Positions 34,881 through 44,900 of a stretch of DNA of 64,000 nt are shown here, piece after piece. The notes under the pieces were generated by a model that was not told the origin of the DNA, ran no database searches, and saw nothing but the letters and a program-made list of their open reading frames with translations. This DNA comes from JAIYDQ01 sp034408855. Lineage in GTDB: Bacteria; Planctomycetota; Planctomycetia; Pirellulales; Pirellulaceae. The stretch spans positions 1 through 64,000 of the forward strand of contig JAWXCK010000029.1 of assembly GCA_034408855.1 (NCBI GenBank). Reading direction: 5' to 3'. Position numbers and translations under genes: made by a program. Each line of letters opens with the position of its first letter. Positions within the stretch are counted from its first letter, which is position 1.

Positions 34881-35879
34881 ATGAAAGCCGCATATATTGA
34901 GAAGACGGGTGCTCCGGATGTGATACAGTACGGAGAACTTCCTGATCCCCAATGTGGTCCTGATCAAGTGCTGCTCCAGGTCGGTGCAGTGTCGGTGAAC
35001 CCGATTGACACTTACATTCGCAATGGTGCCAACTATTGGCCGTTACCGCAACCCTTTATTATCGGTTGCGATGTTGCCGGGACGATCCTCAAAGTTGGCG
35101 ATAAAGTCCGGCATTTGGAAGCTGGGCAACGCGTTTGGGGAAGCAATCAAGGGCTGCTTGGCCGACAGGGAACTTTTTCATCATTGGCAGCCATCGATGC
35201 AGCTTGGCTTTATCCGACGCCCGACAATACTTCCGACGATCAAGCGGCTGCGATTGCATTGGTAGGAATAACGGCCCGACTTGGACTTTTGCGCGATGCG
35301 GTTTTACAGCCTGGGCAAACCATTTTCGTGCGTGGTGGAACGGGCGGCGTTGGCTCGATGGTCGTTCAGATGGCGAAAGCCGTCGGAGCGATAGTCATTA
35401 CCACGGCCGGCTCACCTGAAAAAGCTGCCGAATGTCGGCAACTTGGTGCCGATCTGGTGATCGAGTACAAAACGCAAAGCGTACAGGAAACGCTCTTGGC
35501 CTTCGCTCCCTCGGGGGTCCATGTCTTTTGGGAAACCTTGCGCGACCCCGACTTTGACCTTGCGGTAAGTTGCCTTGCCGAGCGCGGCACGATGATTCTC
35601 ATGGCTGGAAGGACGGCTCGCCCCGAGTTTCCGGTCGGCCCCTTTTACGTGAAAGGGTGTAGTCTCAAAGGCCTGGTAATGTTCAAGGCATCGGCAAGCG
35701 AACAACAAGCCGCCGCTTCCGACATCAACCATTGGCTCGTCAATGGAAAGCTGAAAGCGAAAATAGATCGCGTTTTGCCGCTCAGTCAATCGGCGGAAGC
35801 GCATCGACTGCAAGAAGACAATACCATAAACGGCACGGGTTGCTTGGCCGGTAAAATTGTCTTGAATCCAAGTCTCTAA
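34881..35879 (+). CDS. NADPH:quinone oxidoreductase-like (zinc-less MDR) enzyme
   Basis: A 332-residue medium-chain dehydrogenase/reductase. The N-terminus MKAAYIEKTGAPDVIQYGEL is that of the quinone-oxidoreductase branch. The nucleotide-binding motif is FVRGGTGGVGSMVVQMAKAVGA (variant AxxGxxG), and the catalytic-zinc cysteines of alcohol dehydrogenases are missing. AAGGAAA lies upstream of the ATG. It probably reduces quinones or enones with NADPH in the cytoplasm. The next gene starts 15 bases later. Confidence 0.88.
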   Translation: MKAAYIEKTGAPDVIQYGELPDPQCGPDQVLLQVGAVSVNPIDTYIRNGANYWPLPQPFIIGCDVAGTILKVGDKVRHLEAGQRVWGSNQGLLGRQGTFSSLAAIDAAWLYPTPDNTSDDQAAAIALVGITARLGLLRDAVLQPGQTIFVRGGTGGVGSMVVQMAKAVGAIVITTAGSPEKAAECRQLGADLVIEYKTQSVQETLLAFAPSGVHVFWETLRDPDFDLAVSCLAERGTMILMAGRTARPEFPVGPFYVKGCSLKGLVMFKASASEQQAAASDINHWLVNGKLKAKIDRVLPLSQSAEAHRLQEDNTINGTGCLAGKIVLNPSL

Positions 35880-35894
35880 CGAATATGACGATCC

Positions 35895-36623
35895 ATGTTT
35901 TGGCAACTTGAACAATCGAAAGCTACCTTTCTATTTCACCGGTGGCATGGCAACCTTGATTTGGGAGCTCCTGAACAAGGGCTGCAAATCACTTCGCCAT
36001 GTGATTCCAACGCATCCAACATTTTAGCGGTGAAATTTCCACAACCGCGCCAACCTTTCCACCAAGACTGCTACACGCGGCTCGGAGACGTCATTGTTGT
36101 TTATCCGCAGCGCGAATCTCGAAAGTTCAATTTGCAACTCGATTATCGATTGCTGGAATCGAGCGACACCAGCATCCTTATCGAACTGTGGATCAGCGTT
36201 CAGACCTACTTGCTCGATAGTCATCCAGCGGTAAGTGTTCGTTGCTCATTCGACTTGCCAAACCTTTCTGCTTATCGTGACGACTCGAGAGGGGCACTGA
36301 TAGTCCATGATAAGGCTTACCTCGATCAACTTTCGGCATCGTCGAAGAGCGTGAAGGACATCGCGCTGGTTACTGGCCCTTTAGCCGAAGGTGGAATGCA
36401 TGCCGCATGGTTCAATCATCCTCGCGATCAATCGGACAGCGCTTGGTCCATTGCCAGCGAAGGAACATCATTCGAAGCGAAGCTCTTCGGCCATTTCATG
36501 GAGAAAGGTGTTATTCGGCGAGGGCGAATGCGCTGTTTGATAAGCAAGCAGCCGATCAGTCCAATCGAATTGCAAGCTGCCTATGAAAACTTCGTTTCTA
36601 GCCCGCTCCCACTCACTGCTTAA
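35895..36623 (+). CDS. Hypothetical protein of 242 residues
   Basis: No signal peptide, membrane segment or recognised motif. The sequence is beta-rich with conserved-looking stretches (DCYTRLGDVIVVYPQ, LDYRLLESSDTSILIELWISVQT, GGMHAAWFNHPRD). It starts 15 bases after the quinone reductase stop, suggesting co-transcription, and converges with the TrkA gene four bases away. The good frame and codon use support a real gene; the function is not recognised. Confidence 0.7.
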   Translation: MFWQLEQSKATFLFHRWHGNLDLGAPEQGLQITSPCDSNASNILAVKFPQPRQPFHQDCYTRLGDVIVVYPQRESRKFNLQLDYRLLESSDTSILIELWISVQTYLLDSHPAVSVRCSFDLPNLSAYRDDSRGALIVHDKAYLDQLSASSKSVKDIALVTGPLAEGGMHAAWFNHPRDQSDSAWSIASEGTSFEAKLFGHFMEKGVIRRGRMRCLISKQPISPIELQAAYENFVSSPLPLTA

Positions 36624-36627
36624 CCGG

Positions 36628-37293
36628 TTATTTTTGTTCGCGAAAGCGTCGCAACTCTTTTTCTTTTCCCACCAAAAGAATCATCTGATCGTCAGCAAAC
36701 TTGAAGTCGCCGTCCGGAAACATCGTCAATTTTCCAGTCAGAGCATCCTTGACGCCGATAACCCAGAGCCCGAATTTCTTCTTGATATCGGTGTCCATGA
36801 GTTTTCGCCCAAGCATCGATTCGGGCATGGCGATTTCAACAAAGCTGTAGTCGGTATCGATCGGCAGGAAGTCGATTACGCTTGGCCAAGTCAGTCGATC
36901 GGCCAACTGCTGTGCGATTTCAATTTCGGGAAAGACCACACGTTCAACGCCCAGACTCTTGAGCAGCTTGCCATGTTCAGGCGTGACACCTTTCACCACA
37001 ATGTGCTTTGCGCCTAACTCTTTCGCGTGCAGCGTTGCCAGCAACGATCGGGTGATATCTTCGCCCAACGAGATTACGACACCTTCGGCTTTATCGAGTG
37101 AAAGTGTTTCCAGCGAAGCCCGATCGGTCGCATCGCCGATCACAGCTTCAAAAAGCTGGTCTTGAAGTTCCTCTACCGTCGCAGCATCGCCATCGATTCC
37201 GGTTACACGAATTCCATTGCTCTTAAGCTTTTTCGCCAAGGCGGCGCCAAAAGATCCTAATCCAATCACAACAAAGCGTTTGATGTCGGCCAC
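36628..37293 (-). CDS. TrkA/KtrA-type potassium uptake regulator
   Basis: A 221-residue cytoplasmic RCK protein. It starts at GTG 37293 (AGGA upstream). The NAD-binding Rossmann motif FVVIGLGSFGAALAKKL and GDATDRASLE acid are followed by a C-terminal TrkA_C domain (MLGRKLMDT.....GLWVIGVKD). It gates the membrane subunit encoded 50 bases upstream at 37344-38729. A single RCK unit, as in Ktr systems, rather than the double unit of E. coli TrkA. Confidence 0.92.
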   Translation of the reverse strand: MADIKRFVVIGLGSFGAALAKKLKSNGIRVTGIDGDAATVEELQDQLFEAVIGDATDRASLETLSLDKAEGVVISLGEDITRSLLATLHAKELGAKHIVVKGVTPEHGKLLKSLGVERVVFPEIEIAQQLADRLTWPSVIDFLPIDTDYSFVEIAMPESMLGRKLMDTDIKKKFGLWVIGVKDALTGKLTMFPDGDFKFADDQMILLVGKEKELRRFREQK

Positions 37294-37343
37294 TTCTTAC
37301 TCATTCCTACAAAAAAAATATATCATTACAGATCGCTCTTTAC

Positions 37344-38729
37344 TTAGCCCACCAATGGTTCTTCGTTGGCAAATTCTACCTTAGGTTCGCGAACGCTTCT
37401 TGATAAAGCGGAAATCACGGAAATCGGCCCTAAGCGTCCCATGAACATCAAGGCGATGATCGACCACTTTCCCAGTTCGGATAGGTTGGCGGTTATTCCC
37501 GTTGAAAGCCCTACGGTCCCCAATGCCGAGATTACCTCGAAGATAATTTCGAGTGCTGGATCGCTATAGCCTCCCAAATTCCGATGGCTTTTCCCAGACT
37601 GTTCAACAACCATTAAAACGGTGCACGCCACGATAGCCACGGCCAGGAACGTCATCGTGCTCGCCATCGCACGATCCACGGCCGCTTGTGGTATCGTTCG
37701 ACGAAAGAAACTCATACACGCTCGACCCTGAAACCGTCGGTAGGCTTGCATCACCAACAATGCGACGGTTGAGACTTTAATGCCACCGGCGGTAGAACAT
37801 GGCCCTCCTCCGATGGCCATCAGCAAAATCATCAAAAAGAGACTGGCATTGGTGAGGTCATTCAGATCGACGGTATTAAAGCCAGCCGTTCGACACGTCA
37901 CGCTCTGAAACATCGCCACTTGAACCTTGCCATACCAAGGCATAGTTGCCAAGGCGTTGTCCCACTCCATGGCGAGCAGCAACACGAATCCGAATGTGAT
38001 CAAGACAACCGTTCCAATCAAGGTGACTTTACTGTGTATATGCAGTTCTGGCCAATCAAACGGACGCGACCAACTAAACCGATTGTAGACGTCGAGAATG
38101 ACTGGAAATCCGATGCCACCTAAGATGATCAAAGAGCAAACAATTAGATTGACTGCCGGATCGTGTTGGTATTGAATCAAGTTGTCATCGTGAAGGGCGA
38201 ATCCGGCATTGCAGAAGGCCGAAACACCATGAAAAACGGCGTGCCACAATGCCGTTAGCCAAGGATACTGGAAGAGAAATCGCAACCAAAGAAAAAAGAT
38301 ACCGACACCTTCCAGCAATGCTGTCGCAAAAAATACACGCTTTAAAATCGATCTAACATCGGCGTCATCACCTGCCCCCAACGTTTCGGCAATCACCAAA
38401 CGCGAACGCAATCCTCCGCGCCCTCCGACTTGCGTCAGAATAAAGGTCGTCAAGGTCATAATGCCAAGCCCACCGAGCTGGATCAGCAACAGAATTACGG
38501 CTTGCCCTACGTGCGTAAAATCGTGAGCCGTACTCCTAACACTCAAACCGGTAACGCAGAGTGCGCTAGTCGCGGTGAAGCAGGCATCCAAAAACGAAAT
38601 GGGCCGCTCCAACGATTTACTCGACATTGGGAGCCATAGCGCGATGGAGCCGAGGACGATGACGCCAGCAAACCAGAGACTTGTCACTCGAGCTGGATAT
38701 CTCGCCAGCGAACTTGCCATTTTAGGCAT
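37344..38729 (-). CDS. TrkH/KtrB-type potassium transporter membrane subunit
   Basis: A 461-residue polytopic protein with four P-loop-like repeats. Examples are FTATSALCVTGLSVRSTAHDF, GVSAFCNAGFALHDDNL, VTCRTAGFNTVDLNDL and ISALGTVGLSTGITANL, with the selectivity-filter glycines. Its length is nearer Ktr than Trk. It forms the K+ pore with the RCK protein encoded just downstream. Confidence 0.92.
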   Translation of the reverse strand: MPKMASSLARYPARVTSLWFAGVIVLGSIALWLPMSSKSLERPISFLDACFTATSALCVTGLSVRSTAHDFTHVGQAVILLLIQLGGLGIMTLTTFILTQVGGRGGLRSRLVIAETLGAGDDADVRSILKRVFFATALLEGVGIFFLWLRFLFQYPWLTALWHAVFHGVSAFCNAGFALHDDNLIQYQHDPAVNLIVCSLIILGGIGFPVILDVYNRFSWSRPFDWPELHIHSKVTLIGTVVLITFGFVLLLAMEWDNALATMPWYGKVQVAMFQSVTCRTAGFNTVDLNDLTNASLFLMILLMAIGGGPCSTAGGIKVSTVALLVMQAYRRFQGRACMSFFRRTIPQAAVDRAMASTMTFLAVAIVACTVLMVVEQSGKSHRNLGGYSDPALEIIFEVISALGTVGLSTGITANLSELGKWSIIALMFMGRLGPISVISALSRSVREPKVEFANEEPLVG

Positions 38730-38827
38730 ACATTTGTCGAAGCAAGCGATGCCTCGTCCAAAACCTTAAAAACCTCGCACTCGACGCACTGTCTGCGGCC
38801 GAGGCTATGAGCTACAACGGGGAGCAA

Positions 38828-40243
38828 TCATAAGGATTCGTTCCCCTTTTGAATAGACTGCGACCCAGACCGAACTTTTCGAGCAAGAAATTGTCCGTAT
38901 CCGAGTTCGCCAACGAATTTTCCATCCGTCACTTGCAACTTTCCACGTACAAATACATGGCTGGGCCGTCCCTCGATGGACCATCCTTCAAAAGCACTGT
39001 AATCGGTTGCCATTAGCTGCGTCTTGACCGAAATTTGCCCGCGATAGTCTGGGTCGTAAATTACCACATCAGCGTCGGACCCGACAGCAATCGTCCCTTT
39101 GCGAGGGAATAATCCAAAAAGCTTGGCTGCTTGAGTGCTCGCCGCATCGACGAACGTATTCAGATCGATGCGACCGCGTTTTACGCCGTAGGTGTAAAGC
39201 AAATTCACGCGATCTTCAACCGTGGGAATACCGTTGGGGATCTTTGTAAAATCGTCGCGTCCCATCTCCTTTTGTCGATGAAAATCAAACGGTGCATGGT
39301 CGGTTGCGACAGTACTGATTTCTCGATTGCGAAGCGCTTGCCAAAGCAGTGGTTGCTGTCCAGCCTCGCGAATCGGCGGCGACATCACATACTTCGCTCC
39401 CTCAAAATTGGGACGCTTAGCATACGTATCGTCGAGCACCAGATACGGGATCACCGTTTCGATCGATACTCGAACACCACGTTTTCGTCCATCGAGTGCC
39501 GCTTGGATCGCAAGCCGATTGCTCGTGTGGACGATGTAGACCTCGGCTCCAGTAAGCTCGGCAAACGTCATCAAATGCTGGACACCTTCGGCTTCGACCT
39601 GCATCGGTCGCGACGGTTCATGCCATTCGGGACCGGTTTTTCCTTCCGACAGAAGTTGCTTCTGCAACTCGGCGACCATTGTTTCGTTTTCGCAATGTGC
39701 GGTGACGATGACTCCCAATTCTTTGGCGAGTCGCAATGTCTGATAGAGCTCGCTATCATTGACGCCAAAAAAATCTTTGTAAGCCAAAAAGATTTTAAAA
39801 CTCGAAATGCCTTCGTCGACAATTCTTCGAAGCTGTTGCTCGGTATGCTCGTCAAATCGCGAGACGGCCATATGAAAAGTAAAATCGCAGGCCGAAATGC
39901 CAACCGCCTTCGATCGCCACAGTTCGAAAGCCTGCCAAGGGTCTTCGGTCCGATTAGGGCAACACATCTCGATCAACGTCGTTGTACCACCGACCAGCGC
40001 CGCCCGGCTCGCCGAGTCGTAGTTATCTTTTGCATAAGTCCCCATGAACGGCAAGTAGATATGCACATGGGGATCGATAAAACCTGGAAACACCAGCTTG
40101 CCCGTGGCGTCGATCACTTGCGTTCCCAGTGGCGGATCCAGCGATCGACCAATCGCCTTGATTGTCTCGCCTTCCATCAAGAGATCGGCAACGTAGTCAT
40201 CCGTCGCCGTGACAATCCGACCATTTCGAATAAGGCAGGCCAT
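38828..40243 (-). CDS. hydA: Dihydropyrimidinase (D-hydantoinase)
   Basis: A 471-residue cyclic amidohydrolase opening dihydropyrimidines or hydantoins. Metal site residues are visible: H59 and H61 in FIDPHVHIYLP, the carboxylated Lys150 in SSFKIFLAYKD, His in VTAHCENET and VHTSN, and Asp in STVATDHAPFDF. Its length matches the family. It lies 44 bases after a cyclophilin gene on the same strand. No other pyrimidine-catabolic gene is adjacent. Confidence 0.92.
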   Translation of the reverse strand: MACLIRNGRIVTATDDYVADLLMEGETIKAIGRSLDPPLGTQVIDATGKLVFPGFIDPHVHIYLPFMGTYAKDNYDSASRAALVGGTTTLIEMCCPNRTEDPWQAFELWRSKAVGISACDFTFHMAVSRFDEHTEQQLRRIVDEGISSFKIFLAYKDFFGVNDSELYQTLRLAKELGVIVTAHCENETMVAELQKQLLSEGKTGPEWHEPSRPMQVEAEGVQHLMTFAELTGAEVYIVHTSNRLAIQAALDGRKRGVRVSIETVIPYLVLDDTYAKRPNFEGAKYVMSPPIREAGQQPLLWQALRNREISTVATDHAPFDFHRQKEMGRDDFTKIPNGIPTVEDRVNLLYTYGVKRGRIDLNTFVDAASTQAAKLFGLFPRKGTIAVGSDADVVIYDPDYRGQISVKTQLMATDYSAFEGWSIEGRPSHVFVRGKLQVTDGKFVGELGYGQFLARKVRSGSQSIQKGNESL

Positions 40244-40287
40244 TTTGTTGCACTCGAATATAAAAGCGTTCGCAAGGCAAACTCAAG

Positions 40288-40779
40288 TTACTCAGTCACC
40301 TCGACACTCAGAATTTCAATCGCTTCGACCGGAACATCGCCATGACCATTCTTGTTTCCCGTCGCTACCTTACCGATTTTATCGACGACATCTAATCCAT
40401 CGGTCACCATTCCAAAGACCGCATAGCCGACGCCATCATCAGATTGCTCTTGATTCAAAAAACCGTTGTCCTTCGTATTGATGAAAAACTGACTGGTAGC
40501 ACTGTCCGGGTCACTCGTCCGAGCCATCGCCATCGAGTATTTAACGTTCTTCAAGCCGTTACTCGACTCATTTTTGATTCCAGACTTGGTTTTCTTCGAC
40601 TTCATGTCGGCAGTCATCCCACCGCACTGGATCATGAAACCATCGATGACTCGATGAAAAATGGTTCCGGTGTAATGACCATCTTTCGCATATTGTAAAA
40701 AATTTGCGGACGAAATCGGAGCCTTGGCTTCGTCCAAAGTCAATGTAAAATCACCCATCGATGTCTTTATAATTACCAC
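40288..40779 (-). CDS. Cyclophilin-type peptidyl-prolyl isomerase
   Basis: A 163-residue protein with no signal peptide. It starts at GTG 40779 (AAGG seven bases upstream). Motifs are FLQYAKDGHYTGTIFHRVIDGFMIQCGG (active-site FHRVIxxFMIQ), SMARTSDPDSATSQFFIN-like block and YAVFGMVTDGLDVVDKI. A cytoplasmic folding catalyst of the PpiB type. It is upstream of, and probably co-transcribed with, hydA. Confidence 0.93.
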   Translation of the reverse strand: MVIIKTSMGDFTLTLDEAKAPISSANFLQYAKDGHYTGTIFHRVIDGFMIQCGGMTADMKSKKTKSGIKNESSNGLKNVKYSMAMARTSDPDSATSQFFINTKDNGFLNQEQSDDGVGYAVFGMVTDGLDVVDKIGKVATGNKNGHGDVPVEAIEILSVEVTE

Positions 40780-41046
40780 TTCAAAACCTTCTATTTAGTC
40801 AGGACGTTAACTTACCCCCTAAGATTGTAAGGATCGCTCGAAAACTGGCAATCAAGCATTTGCGTCAACGGGCACTTTTTGCGGATTCAACTAGCAAATT
40901 CAAATAGGTATGAGCAAAAATTGGCCCGCAGATTACAATAGTTGCCTAGCCAAAGTCGTTGTTCGCTCCTAGGCTGTGAAATTATCGATGCGATTCGTCC
41001 CGCAGTGTCGCCTTGCGCTCCGCGAAAGTGATGACTTTCAATAACT

Positions 41047-41907
41047 ATGAAAATACAAAAAGCACTCATTACTGCGGCGGGTCCTGGGCAGAATTCCCTT
41101 CCGCTGCAGCGGCTAGTCGACCGAGATGGCGTCGAGAAATCGGCCCTCGAAATGATTATCGAAGAAGTCGACGCTTCGGGTATTGAATCGATAGCCATTG
41201 TGATTTGCCCCGGCGATGAAGAACCCTACCGAAAGGCCGCCGGCAAGTACGTCGATCGAATCACCTTTGTAACCCAGCCGGTAGCAAAAGGTTATGGCGA
41301 TGCGATCCTGCAAACACGCGATTTCGTCGGCAACGATAGTGTACTCCATTTAGTTGGCGACCATCTCTACTTGAGCAGTATCAGCAAGCGCTGTTCGCAG
41401 CAGTTAATCGAGGTCGCTGAATCGGAGAATTGTCCTGTGTCTGCCGTGCAAGCCACACGCGAAAGCATGCTCCCATACTTTGGGACCGTCGCAGCCAATC
41501 GCGTCCCCCGTCACGACACGCTTTACGAAGTCAAACGCGTGGTCGAAAAGCCGACGCCGACACAAGCCGAACAGGATTTGACGGTCGCCGGCCTACGCAG
41601 TGGCACCTACCTCTGTTACTTCGGCATGCATGTGCTGACTCCAAGTGTCTTCAAGGTCATGACGAGTATCGCAAGCCGCGCCAATCGACCTTTTTCATTA
41701 TCCGAAGCGATGAACGAAGTCGCAAGTCGCGAACGCTACTTGGCTTGTCAGATCCAAGGGACTCGATACAACATCGGAGTAAAATATGGACTGTTGAATA
41801 CCCAGTTAGCTCTCTCGCTGTCCGGTGTCGATCGCGATCATATTCTCAGTGAATTGGTCGAGCAGTTGGCTGTTCAGCCTACTCTTTCCCGAGCAACCGG
41901 ATCATGA
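41047..41907 (+). CDS. GalU-like sugar nucleotidyltransferase with altered signature
   Basis: A 286-residue protein of the glucose-1-phosphate uridylyl/thymidylyltransferase fold. KALITAAGPGQNSLPLQRLV aligns with the GxGTR signature of GalU, but the Thr-Arg is replaced by Gln-Asn. LHLVGDHLYLS keeps the catalytic Asp region, and VKRVVEKPTP the usual VEKP motif. Its stop overlaps the next start by four bases (ATGA). With the GHMP-kinase/UDPGP fusion downstream it probably makes or modifies a nucleotide sugar; catalytic competence is uncertain. Confidence 0.75.
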   Translation: MKIQKALITAAGPGQNSLPLQRLVDRDGVEKSALEMIIEEVDASGIESIAIVICPGDEEPYRKAAGKYVDRITFVTQPVAKGYGDAILQTRDFVGNDSVLHLVGDHLYLSSISKRCSQQLIEVAESENCPVSAVQATRESMLPYFGTVAANRVPRHDTLYEVKRVVEKPTPTQAEQDLTVAGLRSGTYLCYFGMHVLTPSVFKVMTSIASRANRPFSLSEAMNEVASRERYLACQIQGTRYNIGVKYGLLNTQLALSLSGVDRDHILSELVEQLAVQPTLSRATGS

Positions 41908-44900
41908 ACGTGCCTGCTCATCCCAAAGCTCCGATTTCCGTCGAAAACATTTGGATCGACACGATCGTTTCCGATGACGAAGCCGTTCGCAATCGTTCAC
42001 TTGAATCGCTTTGCGCCGGTATCGATGCCAACGGTTTGTTGGCTGTCGCCGATCGCTTGGATACCTTTCGCAAAGAATCCGACAATCTCTATCATCGCGT
42101 TCGAGCGCAGTTCTATTTGGCAGCTATCTATCGTTTTTTTCTCCCAAAAGTCTTCTGTGAAACTCAAACTGGATTGCTTGAATTCGATGCCTACCAACAC
42201 ATTCTTCATCGTCGCTTCAATGAAGCTATCGATGTTTTGTTGGTCGCCCAAGCCAACGATGGCCCGACCTTAGCCGTCACTAGCGCGCTGGCGAAGGCAT
42301 ACCATCAAATCGGATTCCAAACGTTGGCCGATCAAGTTCGACGGAGCGTTCGAACGGTTCGTGGTAATCAATGGATGTTCCGCATCGGGCATCCAAGCGA
42401 CCATCCGCTGCGACTGCACAAGCGACTTATGGAAGTCGATCCGCACCATCGAAGTTTTCCTATCCTCGTTGAAAGGACGAGCGTGCGAATGGATTTTTCT
42501 CACTCAGGTTGGAGCGACATTTTCTTTCTCGGGATGGATTACCCGGAAGGTGCCCGAGTCGTCAATGCGGCGATCAATCTTGGCGTCTATGGTCGCGACG
42601 AAGCTCCTCGACCACCCGTCGAAGCGTATCTTCGCGTCATCGATCGCCCTGTTCTCAGGTTGGTTAGTGTCGATCTCGGCGCGGAAGCGGAACTAACGGA
42701 GATCGATGATATATTCGATTTCGCCAAAGATTATCTGGGCCTGCTCAAAGCCGCGTTGATTGCTTCAGGAGTCGTACCGCCAGCGATGGAAGGCTGCCAT
42801 CGAAAAGTCAGCGAGCTTCTCAAGACGCTGACCGGTCGCGCTGACCTTGGACTGGAAGTGGTTAGCCAAGTCAACGATATTCCAAAAGGTTCACGCTTGG
42901 CTGTCTCTACAAACTTGCTGGGTTCCTTGATCTCCGTTCTGATGCGCGCTACCGGGCAAGTCGAGCAACTCGAGGGCGGTTTATCCGAGCCCGAACGGCG
43001 ACTGGTTACGGCACGCGCAATTCTTGGCGAGTGGCTTGGTGGATCGGGTGGAGGCTGGCAAGACTCCGGTGGAATATGGCCTGGTATCAAACTGATTCAC
43101 GGATGCCCTGCGACGCCTGACGATCCAGAGTACGGAATTAGTCGCGGTCGATTGATGCCACAGCACGTCGAACTTGACCTTCAGCGAGTCTCCAAAGAGT
43201 CGCGTGAGAAGCTGCAAAAGAGTCTTATCCTTGTTTACGGTGGCATGGCTCAAAACGTTGGGCCGATCCTCGAAATGGTAACCGAAAAATACCTAGTTCG
43301 AAGCGAGAAGGAATGGGAAGCAAGGCTAGAAGCAACCAAGATACTCGATCAGATTATCGATGCGTTACAGGATGGCGACATCCGTAAAGTTGGCGAGCTC
43401 ACAACGAGAAACTTTTTCGGTCCCCTACAAACAATCATTCCATGGTGTACCAACCGCTTTACCGAATCGATTATCGAGCAGTGTAGGGTTCGGTTTGGCG
43501 AACAATTCTGGGGCTTTTGGATGCTTGGCGGCATGTCCGGCGGTGGGATGGGGTTCTTGTTCGACCCGTCGATTCAAAATATCGCCCGACCATGGTTGCT
43601 AGAGACGTTGGTAGCAACCAAGCGGGCTATGCAGACGCGACTCCCCTTTGCAATGGACCCGGTAGTCTACGATTTCGAAATCAATGATCGTGGCACTTGG
43701 TCAACATTGTTGACCGGCGAGCAAGCGGTTTTGGCTGACGGATACTATTCAATCGTAACGCCGAAATGGCTCAAGCGTGACATGCGGGAATTATCGCCGC
43801 AAACACAACGCGAATTATTGCAATTGAGCAGTAAGATTCGACTCGGTAACACGTCTTCAAGCTGGTTGCTCGATCGTATTCTCCCGCAACCACCCAAAAC
43901 AGCCGAAGCGGTTTCGAATTTAAAAGAGCTCCTCCAAAGCAACGGATTCGATCGCGAACAGCATGAGCAAATTCGCAACGATCTCTTAACTGGTCGACTT
44001 GGTTTGTCTCAGAATCGACTCCCATCGCAAACGTCGATCTCCGATGTCGAACTGGACGACGTCATCGATCTTCGACTAGCAAATGATTCGGATGACTTGA
44101 AACGCAGCGTCGATTCACAATCTAGTCCAAATGCATCGAGCTTGGGCTATTCCGCATTGGTCGATGGGCGGGTAGCCGTGGTTACGCTAGCTGCCGGCGT
44201 GGGAAGCCGCTGGACGGGCGGTGCCGGGGTCGTCAAAGGCTTGTACCCTTTTTGCAAATTCAACGGACGCCATCGAAGTTTTATCGAATTGCACTTAGCC
44301 AAAAGCCGAAAAATTTCAGAGCGCTATCGGACTTTGATTCCGCATGTCTTCACAACTGGGTATATGACTCACGAGCCGATGGCTAAGCATCTCGACGAAG
44401 CCAACCGTTACGATTATCCTGGGCCGGTCTATTTGTCGCCTGGAAAGTCGGTGGGTTTAAGAACGGTGCCGACTGCCCGCGATTTGCAGTTCTTTTGGGA
44501 AGAAACTTCGCACCAAATACTCGATGAACAACAGCAGAAAATCCGAGCAGGACTTCACATCGCTCTGATGAACTGGGCGACGACTGTCGGTGAAGCCAGC
44601 GATTACACCGACAACGTCCCAATGCAATGCATGCATCCGGTTGGACACTGGTATGAAATTCCAAACATGCTCCGCAATGGACTCCTGCATCAGATGCTTT
44701 CTGAGCATCCTCAACTGCAGTACTTGATGCTGCATAATATCGATACTCTTGGCGCGACAGTAAATCCCAAGATGCTCGGTCAACATATTCAGTCGGGAAG
44801 TTGCCTAAGTTTTGAAGTCATCGGTCGGCGTGCCGATGATCGTGGCGGCGGTCTAGCTCGAGTCGACGGCAAGCTCCGGTTGGTTGAAGGGCTGGCGCTG

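Noticed and set aside
39131..40345. 404-codon plus-strand open frame
   Set aside because: It lies fully antisense to dihydropyrimidinase, whose metal-site motifs are intact. The translation is Arg/His-rich and shows no family pattern.
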